A DNA stretch of 57,363 nucleotides from the NCBI RefSeq assembly GCF_003696345.1, contig NZ_RFLX01000024.1:1-57363 (forward strand), given 5' to 3'. This document shows, piece by piece, positions 9,397 to 19,598 of this stretch. A model generated the notes under the pieces. It was given only the letters and a program-made list of their open reading frames with translations. It was not told the DNA's origin and did no database searches. Origin of the DNA: Teichococcus wenyumeiae (GTDB taxonomy: Bacteria; Pseudomonadota; Alphaproteobacteria; Acetobacterales; Acetobacteraceae). A program made the position numbers and the translations under genes. Positions within the stretch are counted from its first letter, which is position 1; each line of letters opens with the position of its first letter.

Positions 9397-10274
9397 GCGG
9401 CGCCGTTCCGTTCCTCGAATTCGGCATAGGCCTGACCGCGCGCCAGCATCTCCGGTGTGCCGATCAGCGCGTTCAGCGTGTTGAAGTCATGCATGCGCCC
9501 GGCGAAAGGCGCGTTGCTGCCGTGTTGCAGCAGGGAGGCATAATAGTCCTGTGCCGTGCGGGCCAGGGCGCGGACGATGCCGCCGGGGAAGATGACGATG
9601 CGGAAGCCCAGCTCGCCCAGATCGGCGGCGGAGGAAATCGGCGTGTCGCCGCCTTCCACCATATTGGCCAGCAGCGGCCGCAGCCCACCCAGCGCCGAGA
9701 CCACCGCCGCGAGCTGCTCGCGCGAGCGCGGCGCCTCGACGAAGAGCACATCGGCACCCGCCTCGGCATAAAGCCGCGCGCGGTCCAGCGCGGCATCGAA
9801 GCCTTCCACCGCGACCGCATCGGTGCGGGCGATGATCAGCGTCTCCTCGCTGGCGCGGGCATCCACGGCGGCCTTGATCTTGCCCGCCATCTCGCCCGCC
9901 GTGATCAGCGACTTGCCCTGCAGGTGACCGCAGCGCTTGGGCAGCGTCTGGTCCTCGATCTGCAAGGCCGTGGCGCCCGCGCGCTCGAACAGCCGCACCG
10001 TGCGCTGGGTGTTCAGCGCGCTGCCATGGCCGTTATCGGCATCGACGATCAGCGGCACCGATACTCGGTCGCGGATATTGGCCACCGTTTCCGCCACCTC
10101 GGTCATGGTCACCAGCCCGATATCGGGCCGGCCCAGCCGCGTATAGGCGATGGCGGCGCCGGAGACATAAAGAGCCTCCGCGCCCGCCTCGGTGGCGATG
10201 CTCGCTGTCAGGGCATCGTAGATTCCAGGCGTCAGCAGCGGGCGCGGCTCGTTCAGCCTTTGCCGGAGGGTCAT
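9393..10274 (-). CDS. Isocitrate lyase/PEP mutase-family C-C lyase
   Basis: TIM-barrel enzyme of the ICL/PEPM superfamily (2-methylisocitrate lyase, oxaloacetate decarboxylase, dimethylmalate lyase relatives), 293 residues. The Mg-binding DADNGHG motif is at residues 78-84, the IEDQ strand at 106-109, and the lyase loop KRCGH at 113-117 carries the catalytic Cys typical of lyases and absent from PEP mutases. It probably cleaves a 2-hydroxy di- or tricarboxylate to a 2-oxoacid plus a second acid. Its partner upstream is an MmgE/PrpD dehydratase-like gene, the same pairing as prpD/prpB in the methylcitrate cycle. Here both lie inside a hydantoinase operon. Confidence 0.92.
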   Translation of the reverse strand: MTLRQRLNEPRPLLTPGIYDALTASIATEAGAEALYVSGAAIAYTRLGRPDIGLVTMTEVAETVANIRDRVSVPLIVDADNGHGSALNTQRTVRLFERAGATALQIEDQTLPKRCGHLQGKSLITAGEMAGKIKAAVDARASEETLIIARTDAVAVEGFDAALDRARLYAEAGADVLFVEAPRSREQLAAVVSALGGLRPLLANMVEGGDTPISSAADLGELGFRIVIFPGGIVRALARTAQDYYASLLQHGSNAPFAGRMHDFNTLNALIGTPEMLARGQAYAEFEERNGAA

Positions 10275-11686
10275 GCGTATTCTCCCGCCGGCGCCTGGGC
10301 CAGCAACATGTGCAAGGGCGCCGCACTGGCGGCGCCATCCATGGTCGTGACCGCCTCGGCCAGGCGCCGCGCATGGGCGCGGCCCCAGACCGGGTCGGCC
10401 AGTTCGTGGAACTTCGCGGTGATCTCCGCCGCGTCGTAAGGATCTTCCGTGTCGCCGCGGTTGGTTTCCACGGCGGCCTCGCGCATCGTCCCGTCGCGCA
10501 GCAGCACGCGCAGCCGCGCCGGGCGCAGGCCGGGCAGGCGCGCGGTCAGCGCCGGGTCCTCACGCACCACCACGCGCTCGGCCAGGGCCAGGGTCTCCGC
10601 CTCCCGCAGGGCCGGCTCACGGAAGGCAGGCACCGTGGCGGCGCCGTGCACGATGGTCGTAGCCAGCGCGAAGGGCAGCGAGAACTTGGCGGACAGCATG
10701 TTGCGCGGGCGCGGCAGGTCGAGCTGCGCCGCCCAGACATAGGTATCCACCTCGATCCGCTCGATATCCCGCGGCGCAAGCGGCCCCTGCGCCATGATGA
10801 TGGCCAGCGCGTCCAGCGCGCCATGGGTGTAGCGGCAGGCGGCATGGCGCTTGAAGTAGTTGCGGGCGATCTCCCAGCGTGTGCCGAGATCTTCCGTCAT
10901 GGCTTCGGGCTGGAAGTCCTCGGCGATGATGCCGCCATAGACGGCGCCGATGCCATCCGCCTCCCCCACAAAGCCGGATTGCGCCAGGTCCCAGGCCAGC
11001 AGCCCGAGCTGGTTGGAGAGGCCGGCATAGGTGTTCCGCACCGTCGCCCCTTCCAGCATCGTGCGGCGGCTGGTGGAAAGGCCGAAGGAGGAAGCGATGT
11101 TGATCACCTCCCGCATCTGCGCCGCATTGGCTCCGTGCAGATACGCCACGGCCAGCGCCGCGCCCACCGTGCCCCAGGTGCCATGCGGGTGCATGGTGAC
11201 GCGCAGCTTGCTGGCGATGCCGATGCGCGAGCCGATCTCATAGCCCAGCGCCAGCGCCGCCAGCAGCCTGTCGCCACCGAAGTCGCGCCCCTGCGCCGCC
11301 GCCAGCACCGCCGGCACCACATGAATGCCAGGATGGCCGCGCGCGTACTGGTTGCCCTCGTCCAGTTCCAGCATGGTGCCGGCGGTGCCATTGGCGAAGG
11401 CGGCCGCGCCCGGCGCCAGGGAAAGGCCGCCGCCGATGGCCGGCACGGTGCCGGCCTGGGTCGCCGCCAGGCGCGGCAGCAGCGCGCGCAGCTCCGGCTC
11501 CTGCATGCCGGACGCCATGACGCCGATGCTGTCCAGCAGCACCAGCTTGGCGCGGTCGCGTGCCTCCGCCGGCAGGTCAGCGGGCCGCAGCGTGGCGGCG
11601 AAGCGGGACCACTGGTCCAGCCAGGCCGGTCCGGCCTGCCGCAGCAGCACGGATGCGGGCAGGACGCCGGGGGTGACGATGGTCAT
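10271..11686 (-). CDS. MmgE/PrpD-family protein (dehydratase/decarboxylase-like)
   Basis: Member of the MmgE/PrpD family, which includes 2-methylcitrate dehydratase, cis-aconitate decarboxylase and iminodisuccinate epimerase, 471 residues. A family N-terminal helix region is seen at RAKLVLLDSIGVMASG, and the helical domain continues through LELDEGNQYARGHPGIHVVPAVLA. The start at 11686 has GAGGTT just upstream and leaves a 7-base gap to livF; a longer open frame to 11821 only shadows livF and was not used. The 3' end overlaps the lyase gene by 4 bases. A dehydration, isomerisation or decarboxylation of a tricarboxylate-like intermediate is the likely role. Confidence 0.93.
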   Translation of the reverse strand: MTIVTPGVLPASVLLRQAGPAWLDQWSRFAATLRPADLPAEARDRAKLVLLDSIGVMASGMQEPELRALLPRLAATQAGTVPAIGGGLSLAPGAAAFANGTAGTMLELDEGNQYARGHPGIHVVPAVLAAAQGRDFGGDRLLAALALGYEIGSRIGIASKLRVTMHPHGTWGTVGAALAVAYLHGANAAQMREVINIASSFGLSTSRRTMLEGATVRNTYAGLSNQLGLLAWDLAQSGFVGEADGIGAVYGGIIAEDFQPEAMTEDLGTRWEIARNYFKRHAACRYTHGALDALAIIMAQGPLAPRDIERIEVDTYVWAAQLDLPRPRNMLSAKFSLPFALATTIVHGAATVPAFREPALREAETLALAERVVVREDPALTARLPGLRPARLRVLLRDGTMREAAVETNRGDTEDPYDAAEITAKFHELADPVWGRAHARRLAEAVTTMDGAASAAPLHMLLAQAPAGEYA

Positions 11687-11693
11687 CGGAACC

Positions 11694-13130
<1,437 letters not shown>

Positions 13131-13134
<4 letters not shown>

Positions 13135-14081
13135 GGGCGGCCTCCCTTCACCAAGCGGCGCAGCCCCATCAGCCCGCTGGGCACGAAGGCGACGGAGAGG
13201 ATCAGCACGGCGCCGAAGATCACCAGGTCGATGCCGGTGATCTGGCCACCGGCGATCTTCGCCACCTCCCCCACCCCATGCAGCGCCAGCGCGCCGACCA
13301 CCGGGCCGAGCACGGTGCCGAGGCCGCCGATGATGGCGGCGATCAGCACCTCCACCGAGATCCAGGTGCCGTAGGCAATGTTGGCGTCCAGATACAGGAA
13401 GTTCTGCGCGTAAAGACAGCCCGCCGCCGCCGTGATCGCCGCCGAGAGGGTGATGGCGCGCAGCTTGGTGGCCAGCACATCCACGCCCAGCGCGCGGGCG
13501 GCATCCTCATTCTCCCGCACCGCCACGAGATGCGCGCCGAAGCGGCTGCGCTCGATCCAGGCCGTCAGCAGCAGCACCAGCAGGATGCAGGCCAGCACCA
13601 GCCAGAGGAAGACGCCGCGGTCAGGGAATTGCATGTTGCCGAAGCCCGGCTGCAGCCGGATCAGCAGGCCCGCCGCGCCGCCAGTGAATTCCGCCGCATT
13701 GGCCAGGATGCGCAGCACTTCCGCGAAGGCCAGCGTCACCAGCGCGAAATACGAACCGCGCAGGCGCGCGCGGAAGCTGAGGAAGCCGATGACCCAGCCC
13801 ACGGCAGCGCCGATTGCAATGCCCGCCGCCATGCCGGCCCAGGCATTGATGCCGAAGCGGATCTGCAGGATCGCGGTGACATAGGCCCCCGTGCCGAAGA
13901 AGGCGGCATGACCGAAGGAGAGTTGCCCGCCGAAGCCGGCCAGCAGGTTCCAGCCCTGGGCGCCCAGCGCGATGATCAGCGCCGAGACCAGGAAGTTCAG
14001 CAGCGTGCCGGAAGCGAAGAAGGGCAGCACCGCCAGCACGGCCACCAGCAGCACCGGCAGGGCGATTTGGCGCACCGTCAT
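13131..14081 (-). CDS. livM: Liv-type ABC permease LivM
   Basis: Inner-membrane permease of the importer, 316 residues with roughly nine hydrophobic helices. The conserved LivM segment GWNLLAGFGGQLSFGHAAFF lies near residue 45, and the ATPase-coupling region around AARALGVDVLATKLRAIT is clear. The start at 14081 was chosen because it gives a 4-base ATGA overlap with livH; a longer open frame to 14777 is antisense-like shadow inside livH. It pairs with LivH to form the channel. Confidence 0.95.
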
Positions 14082-14950
14082 GCGCGCGCTCCGAACAACC
14101 CGGTTGGCCGCACCAGCAGCACCAGGATAAAGATCAGGAAGATGCCGAGCTGGCCGAGGCTTTCGCCCAGCAGCAGACCGCCCAGGCTTTCCACCACGCC
14201 GACAAAGAGCCCGCCCACCAGCGCGCCGGCGATCGAGCCCATGCCCCCCAGCACCACGATGGTGAAGGCCACCAGCACGAAGGCATTGCCGACGCGCGGA
14301 TTGACATAGAAGGTCGGCAGCAGCAGGCAGGCCGCGATGGCCAGGCAGGCGCAGCCGATGCCGAAGGTGACCGCGAAGATATGGCGCGGGTCGATGCCCA
14401 CCAGTTGCGCGCCCAGTTTCTCCTTCGCCACGGCGCGGATGGCGCGGCCGGTATCCGTGGCCGAAAGCAGCAGCCAGAGCAGCGCCGCCGTGGCCAGCGC
14501 CACCCCGAAGCCGATCAGCCTGGGCCGGGAGATCAGCATGGGGCCGAGTTCCAGCACATCGAAGGCGGTATCGGCGCCCAGCGAGCGCGTATCGGACTTG
14601 AAGGCCGCCAGCATTAGGTTTTCCAACACAATGGAAAGTCCCAGCGTCACCAGCAGCGTGTTCCGGTCCTCCCCATGGCTGGAAGGGCCGATGATGAAGC
14701 GCTGCAAGCCATAGCCGAAGGCAAAGAAAATCAGCGCAAGCGGCAGGATGGCCCAGTAGGGGTCGATCCCCAGCCACAGGTTCAGGCCGAGCACGGCGAA
14801 CATGGCGCAGGTCAGCAGCGCGCCATGGGCGAAATTGACGATGTGCAGCACGCCATAGACCAGGGTGAGGCCCAGCGCGACCAGGGCATAGGTCGCGCCG
14901 CTCATCAGCCCGTTCACCACGGCTTCGGCGACAATCTCGGGGGCGTACAT
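14078..14950 (-). CDS. livH: Liv-type ABC permease LivH
   Basis: Inner-membrane permease, 290 residues. Typical LivH sequence is seen from the N-terminus: NGLMSGATYALVALGLTLVY, then HIVNFAHGALL. The coupling loop AIRAVAKEKLGAQLVGID and the region GGMGSIAGALVGGLFVG are intact. It follows livJ after a 33-base gap and overlaps livM by 4 bases. Confidence 0.95.
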   Translation of the reverse strand: MYAPEIVAEAVVNGLMSGATYALVALGLTLVYGVLHIVNFAHGALLTCAMFAVLGLNLWLGIDPYWAILPLALIFFAFGYGLQRFIIGPSSHGEDRNTLLVTLGLSIVLENLMLAAFKSDTRSLGADTAFDVLELGPMLISRPRLIGFGVALATAALLWLLLSATDTGRAIRAVAKEKLGAQLVGIDPRHIFAVTFGIGCACLAIAACLLLPTFYVNPRVGNAFVLVAFTIVVLGGMGSIAGALVGGLFVGVVESLGGLLLGESLGQLGIFLIFILVLLVRPTGLFGARA

Positions 14951-14983
14951 GCGCGCTGCCTCAGCGGGGCCTCGTTGCGCCGC

Positions 14984-16192
14984 TCATCCCTGCACCGGGA
15001 AGACGGGCTTCGCATCCGCCACCTCTTCCGGAAAGATCACCTTGATGTCCTCGCCCTGCACCTGGGTATTCACCGGGCGCGCGCCTTGGTTCTGCCCCTG
15101 CACGAATTTCGTGAGGCCATAGGGCATGATGTGGCCGGTGAAGTCGCTGGCGGCGAGCGCCTGGGTCAGCTTGGCGCGGTCGGCGCTGCCGGCGCGCTGG
15201 ATGGCGTCGGCCACCAGCTTCACGCAAGAATAGTTCAGCGGGATGTTGTAGGCCCAGAACTTGCCGGACTCCTCGACCGATTTCTTCAGTGCCAGCGCCT
15301 CGGCATTCTTCGGGTCGTGCCAGTGGTTGCAGTCCATGACATTCAGCGCCGCGTCGGGGAATTCCTTGACGAAGCGGAAGTTGGAGGCTGCGCCGTTCAG
15401 CACGGCATAGATGCCCTTGGGCCGGATGCGCTGCTGCCGCATGGTGCGCGCCAGCAGCACGAACTCGCCATAATAGCTGGAAGGAATCACAAGGTCTGGC
15501 CGCAGGGAGCGGATGCGCAGCGCTACGTTGGACATGTCCCGTGCCGGCGTCGGATGGGCAATGGTCTCCAGGATCTCGAAGCCATGCTTCGGCAGTTCCG
15601 TCTGCATCAACTTGGCGAGGCCGGAGCCGAAGAGCCCGTCCTCATGCACCAGCACAACGGTCTTGCAGGGCTTGCCGGCGGCTTCGTTCAGCTTGGCCAG
15701 GTTCTGCAGCGCCGTGCCCGTCACCTGCCCGAATCCGGGGGCGAAGCGGAAGGTATTCGTCAGACCGCGCTGTGTGATCTGGTCCGACACGCCGACATCA
15801 ACGACATAGGGGAGGTCATAGCGCGCGGCGGCCTGGCTGGCGGCGAGGCAGACCGGGCTGGCGAAGCCGCCCACGATGGCGGCGACGCCTTCCGCCTGCA
15901 GCTTCTCCACTTCCTGCGCCGCGGCCTCGGGGTTGGAGCGGGCATCGGCCACGACCAGTTCCAGCTTGGCGCCGCCCAGGGCCTGGATACCACCGGCCTT
16001 GTTGATGGCCGCCGCCGCGGCCTCGGCGCCGATGCGGCCTAGTTCACCATCCTGTGCCAGCGCCCCGGTCAGGGGCTGCAGGATGCCGAGCTTCACCACG
16101 GCCGGCTGCGCCCGCAGGATGCGCGGCATGGCCAGGCCGGCCAGAGCGACGCCGGCGCCCAAGGCGGCACGGCGGGAAATCGGATCGGTCAT
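14984..16192 (-). CDS. livJ: Liv-type ABC substrate-binding protein LivJ
   Basis: Periplasmic receptor of the importer, 402 residues (peripla_BP_6 fold). It begins with a Tat-like leader (SRRAALGAGVALAGLA, cleavage near ILRAQ). The mature start VKLGILQPLTGALAQDG and the NPEAAAQEVEKL region are characteristic of the Liv/HAAT family. It is read immediately after the GntR gene with a 4-base overlap, an unusual regulator-receptor coupling that suggests the regulator senses what this protein brings in. The ligand is unknown; the downstream enzymes point to a cyclic or amide-bearing carboxylate. Confidence 0.94.
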   Translation of the reverse strand: MTDPISRRAALGAGVALAGLAMPRILRAQPAVVKLGILQPLTGALAQDGELGRIGAEAAAAAINKAGGIQALGGAKLELVVADARSNPEAAAQEVEKLQAEGVAAIVGGFASPVCLAASQAAARYDLPYVVDVGVSDQITQRGLTNTFRFAPGFGQVTGTALQNLAKLNEAAGKPCKTVVLVHEDGLFGSGLAKLMQTELPKHGFEILETIAHPTPARDMSNVALRIRSLRPDLVIPSSYYGEFVLLARTMRQQRIRPKGIYAVLNGAASNFRFVKEFPDAALNVMDCNHWHDPKNAEALALKKSVEESGKFWAYNIPLNYSCVKLVADAIQRAGSADRAKLTQALAASDFTGHIMPYGLTKFVQGQNQGARPVNTQVQGEDIKVIFPEEVADAKPVFPVQG

Positions 16193-17031
16193 GGAGAGTT
16201 CCTCTTGTCGCGCAATGGCCGCACTGGTTTGGCGTTTTCGCCTGTTGTTGCCGCCTCGGCCGCCGCCGGGGGTGGAAGCGGGCTCCAGCGGCGTTCGCCC
16301 TGAGCGCCGGTTCGCTGGAGCTGCATCTCGAAGGTGAAGCGGTCCGGCCGGTACAGCGCGTGCAGATGCTCCACCGCGCCCCCCGCCTCGTCCTCGACCA
16401 CGCGGGTCAGCGAGAGCAGCGGCGCGCCCATCTCCAGTTGCAGCAGCCCGGCCACGTCGGGCCCGGCGAGCGTCGCGCTGATGCTCTGCCGCGCGCGGCC
16501 AATCACCACGCCGGAGCGTTCCAGCAGGGCTAGCAAGGGCTGGCGGGCGAGATCCGCCTCGGAATAGGTCTGGCCGACCCGCTCCGGCACATGCGTCGTC
16601 AGATAGGAAAAGGGCGCGTCGCCGATCATGCGCACGCGCACGGCGCGCTGGGCCTTCTCACCGGGCGCGAGGCCCAGCGCGGCGGCCACCGGCGCCGCCG
16701 GCACCGCATAGCCGAAGGACAGCAGCCGCACCTCCGTGCAACGCCCCATTTCCTTCAGATGCGAGAAAACGTCGGAAAAGTTCAGAACCGTGGAGCCGAG
16801 TGGCGCTGTCGCGCAGACAAAGGTGCCGACGCCTGGCCGGCGCTCCAGCATCTTCTCGGCCACCAGCTGGTCCAGGGCCCGGCGGATGGTGACGCGGGAG
16901 ACGCCATGGGTCGCCGCCAAGTCCGGCTCGCCCGGCAGGCGCTCCCCCGCCGCCAGCACACCGCTGCTGATGCGGTCGCGCAGCAGCAGGTAGATGCGGC
17001 GTGCCTTGAAAGGCTCGACGGCGGCGTCCAA
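16189..17031 (-). CDS. GntR-family (HutC subfamily, UTRA) transcriptional regulator
   Basis: DNA-binding repressor type, 280 residues. The winged-helix domain occupies about residues 10-74 (LAATHGVSRVTIRRALDQLV is the recognition helix-turn-helix). A UTRA effector-binding domain runs from about 95 to 235. The last 35 residues are a Pro/Ala-rich charged tail not needed for the fold. As first gene of a 12-gene operon it is likely autoregulated: a palindrome overlaps its predicted promoter at 17086-17121. The effector is probably the transported substrate or an intermediate. Confidence 0.94.
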   Translation of the reverse strand: MDAAVEPFKARRIYLLLRDRISSGVLAAGERLPGEPDLAATHGVSRVTIRRALDQLVAEKMLERRPGVGTFVCATAPLGSTVLNFSDVFSHLKEMGRCTEVRLLSFGYAVPAAPVAAALGLAPGEKAQRAVRVRMIGDAPFSYLTTHVPERVGQTYSEADLARQPLLALLERSGVVIGRARQSISATLAGPDVAGLLQLEMGAPLLSLTRVVEDEAGGAVEHLHALYRPDRFTFEMQLQRTGAQGERRWSPLPPPAAAEAATTGENAKPVRPLRDKRNSP

Positions 17032-17085
17032 ACGCGTCCTCCCCTTCCCCGGCCGGAGCCGTGCTGTCTGGTCTCTAAGGCCACT

Positions 17086-17109
17086 TCCTGTCTAGCCTAA
17101 AGGACAGGA
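17086..17109. promoter_or_regulatory. Putative GntR operator over the operon promoter
   Basis: TCCTGTC (17086-17092) and GACAGGA (17103-17109) form a perfect 7-base inverted repeat with a 10-base spacer. A second CTGTCT copy lies at 17064-17069, 24 bases from the first at 17088-17093. The dyad covers the predicted -10 of the operon, so binding would block transcription. Assignment to the GntR protein is inference from position. Confidence 0.45.
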
Positions 17110-17121
17110 GTATCGCGTCAA
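17094..17121 (-). promoter_or_regulatory. Putative sigma-70 promoter of the 12-gene operon
   Basis: Reading the minus strand, TTGACG (17121-17116) is a good -35 and TAGGCT (17099-17094) a weak -10 with a 16-base spacer. It lies about 63-90 bases upstream of the GntR start codon. Confidence 0.35.
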
Positions 17122-17392
17122 TGGTTTTCGTCGGCGGTGGAGCAGGCGGATGCCACCGCAGGATGTTCCGGTTGCACCTGTCATTCCGCGGCTTCTGGGC
17201 AGGCTGGCATCTTTGGACAGCGGGCTCCAGTGCCAAGACACTGCAAGGCCAGTGCCGCCACGCGGCTGATCTCTGGCATCACCATGAATCCGCGTGCTCT
17301 TCCTGGCCTGCTGCATCGGGCAGGCCATGCGCCGCGTAGGCCGATCCGCGCCGGGGCGGTAGCGCAGCCCGGCCCTGGCACAACGGCTCACC

Positions 17393-18397
17393 TTAGCCGA
17401 GTTCTATCTTGGCCTCGCGCACCAGCTTTTCCGCCTCCACCCGGCCCTCTTGCAGGAACCGGGCGAAATCCGCCGGGGTGCTGCCGATCGGCTCGGCGCC
17501 TAGCTGCGCCAGCCGGGAAAGCACCTCGGGGTCCCGCAGCACATCGGCCAGGGCGGCCTGTACGCGGTTCACGAGATCGGCCGGCGTGCCGGCGGGGGCG
17601 AAAAGCCCGGTCCATTCATCCAGCGCGGTGTTCGGGTAGGTTTCGGACAGCGTCGGGACATCCGGCTGCAGGGCCGTGCGGGTGGGGCTGGCCACGGCCA
17701 GCAGCCGGGCACGCCCGGATTGCGCCAGCGGCGCCACCGAGAGCAACGCCACGAAGACCGCGTCCAGCGTGCCGGAAGCAAGGTCCCGCGACGCCTCGGC
17801 GCCGCCGCGATAGGGCGTGTCGTTCAACTGGATGCCGGCACGCAGTTGCAGCAGTGCACTGGCCAGATGCGCGGCGGTAGCATTGCCGGCATGGCCACAG
17901 CTGACCTGGCCCGGCGCCGCCTTGGCCATGGCCACGAAGCCGGCCAGGTCGCGCGCGGGGGAATCTGCCTTCACCGCCAGCGCCAGGGGAATGCGCGTCA
18001 CCTGGGAGATGGGCGTGAAGGCGGTGCGGTAGTCCAGCGGCAGGCCGCGCAGCACCAGCGGATTGACCAGATGCACGATGGTGTCGAGCAGCAGCGTATT
18101 GCCATCCGGTCGTGCCTGCGCCGCCGCTGCCGCGCCGATGGAGCCGCCGCCGCCCGAGCGGTTCTCCACCACGATGGACCGGCCCAGCACGGCGGAAAGC
18201 TTGTCACTCATGGCACGGGCGGAGCTGTCGGTGGCGCCGCCCGGCGCGAAAGGCACGATCAGGCGGATGGAGCCCGAGCCCTGCGCCCGGCTGGCGGGAA
18301 TCAGGCCGGGCATGGCCAGCGGCAGCAACGCGGCGCCGGTGAGCACAGCGCGACGGCGCAGGGTGGCGGGTGTCGCGGGCGGCGGCTTGTCGGGCAT
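17393..18397 (-). CDS. Bug/TctC-family periplasmic binding protein
   Basis: Orphan receptor of the tripartite tricarboxylate transporter family, 334 residues. It has a twin-arginine-like leader (LRRRAVLTGAALLPLAMPG, cleavage after SRA). Family motifs are IRLIVPFAPGGATDSSAR, VVENRSGGGGSIG, and TPYRGGAEASRDLASG in place of the usual PYKGxGPA segment. The start was kept at 18397. It follows another Bug gene on the same strand across a 209-base gap containing a hairpin, so it probably has its own promoter. Confidence 0.93.
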   Translation of the reverse strand: MPDKPPPATPATLRRRAVLTGAALLPLAMPGLIPASRAQGSGSIRLIVPFAPGGATDSSARAMSDKLSAVLGRSIVVENRSGGGGSIGAAAAAQARPDGNTLLLDTIVHLVNPLVLRGLPLDYRTAFTPISQVTRIPLALAVKADSPARDLAGFVAMAKAAPGQVSCGHAGNATAAHLASALLQLRAGIQLNDTPYRGGAEASRDLASGTLDAVFVALLSVAPLAQSGRARLLAVASPTRTALQPDVPTLSETYPNTALDEWTGLFAPAGTPADLVNRVQAALADVLRDPEVLSRLAQLGAEPIGSTPADFARFLQEGRVEAEKLVREAKIELG

Positions 18398-18558
18398 GGC
18401 TCGTTTCCTTTTGGCGGTCGCTGTTCCGCGTGTTCTGCCGGCATCATGCTAGCGCCGCCGCGCCGGGCGCTCCTCCATCTTTCCTGCCCGGCCGATCACC
18501 TGCCGGCGTGCCGGTTCCGGTCCGGAAGAACCGCCAGAACCGTCTTTGCCCAGGCAAC

Positions 18559-18589
18559 CGGGCGCCAGCCTCCCTCCGGCCGGCGCCCG
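18559..18589. terminator. Hairpin downstream of a Bug receptor gene
   Basis: CGGGCGCC (18559-18566) pairs perfectly with GGCGCCCG (18582-18589) across a 15-base loop, 17 bases past the stop of the minus-strand gene ending at 18607. No T-tract follows, so it is only a candidate terminator. Confidence 0.35.
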
Positions 18590-18606
18590 TGCCTCGGCGA
18601 AGCGCT

Positions 18607-19569
18607 TTACTCCGGCTCGATCCCGGCCATCTGGGCGATGCGGCCATTGCGCTCGTATTCGGCCTGGATGAACCCGGCGAAGGCAGCGCGGCTTTCGGCA
18701 ACCGGTTCCGCCGATTGATCGGCGAGGCGCGCGCGGATCTCGGTGTCGCGCGAGAGTGCCTGCACCGCGGCGTTCAGCCGCTCCGCCTCCGCTTCCGGCA
18801 GCCCCTTCGGCGCCCAGAGCGCATACCACAGGGTGAAGTCCAGCCCAGGCATGCCTTGTTCGGCAATGGTCGGGATCTGCGGCGCGCGGGCAGAACGCTG
18901 CGGCCCCATGATGGCATAAGCGCGCAACTGGCCGCCTTCGATCTGCGCGAGCGCCGAGCCCAGTGGCGCCACCATCAGCGTGGCATTGCCGGAAACAACG
19001 TCGGTCAACGCCGGCGCTGTGCCGCGATACGACACCACCAGGGCCTCCACCTTGGCCTCGCGCTTGAAGCTCTCCGTCGCCAGGTGCCCCATGGAGCCCA
19101 GGGCGGAATTGGCGAAGGTGAACTTGTCCGGCCGCGCCCGCATCGCCGCGACCAGGGCGGCGATGCCACCTTGCGGTGTCTGGCGCGGGTGGCCCACCAG
19201 CACCATCGGCGCCACGGCAATGCGTGCGATGGGCGTGAAATCAGCCACCGGGTCATAGGGCACGTTGCGCATCACCCGGCGTGCCATCAGGTGAATATCG
19301 GCATTCACCAGCAGCGTCTGCCCGTCCGGCGCCGAGCGGGCGACCTCGGCGGCGCCCAGCGTGTTGTTGGCGCCGGAGCGGTTCTCAACAACCCAGGTCT
19401 GTTGCAGCGCCTCGGCCAGCTTGGTGGCATAGATACGACCGAGCACGTCGATCGCGCCGCCCGGCGCGGCCGGCACGACGAGGCGGACAAGGCGGCGCTG
19501 CGCGCGCGCCACGCCCGGAAGGCCCAGCAGCAGCATCGCTGTGCCAAGGGCCCGGCGTTGAAGGAACAT
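18607..19569 (-). CDS. Bug/TctC-family periplasmic binding protein
   Basis: Third orphan Bug receptor in the window, 320 residues with a Sec/Tat-like leader (QRRALGTAMLLLGLPG, cleavage after ARA). Motifs VRLVVPAAPGGAIDVLGR, WVVENRSGANNTLGA and VPYDPVADFTPIARI are typical. It lies 29 bases downstream of the class II aldolase gene on the same strand and is likely co-transcribed with it, so its ligand may be the aldolase pathway substrate or precursor. No TctA/TctB genes are nearby. Confidence 0.93.
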   Translation of the reverse strand: MFLQRRALGTAMLLLGLPGVARAQRRLVRLVVPAAPGGAIDVLGRIYATKLAEALQQTWVVENRSGANNTLGAAEVARSAPDGQTLLVNADIHLMARRVMRNVPYDPVADFTPIARIAVAPMVLVGHPRQTPQGGIAALVAAMRARPDKFTFANSALGSMGHLATESFKREAKVEALVVSYRGTAPALTDVVSGNATLMVAPLGSALAQIEGGQLRAYAIMGPQRSARAPQIPTIAEQGMPGLDFTLWYALWAPKGLPEAEAERLNAAVQALSRDTEIRARLADQSAEPVAESRAAFAGFIQAEYERNGRIAQMAGIEPE

Positions 19570-19598
19570 GGACGTTCATCCCTGGTTCTTTTCTTTGT

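Larger units (their letters stand above)
17032..17392. other. Intergenic region holding the operon promoter/operator
   Basis: This 361-base gap separates the GntR gene from a co-directional Bug receptor. The GntR-proximal 90 bases hold the promoter and dyad described separately. The remainder up to the Bug stop at 17393 shows no convincing ORF and no clear hairpin with a T-tract. Confidence 0.5.
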
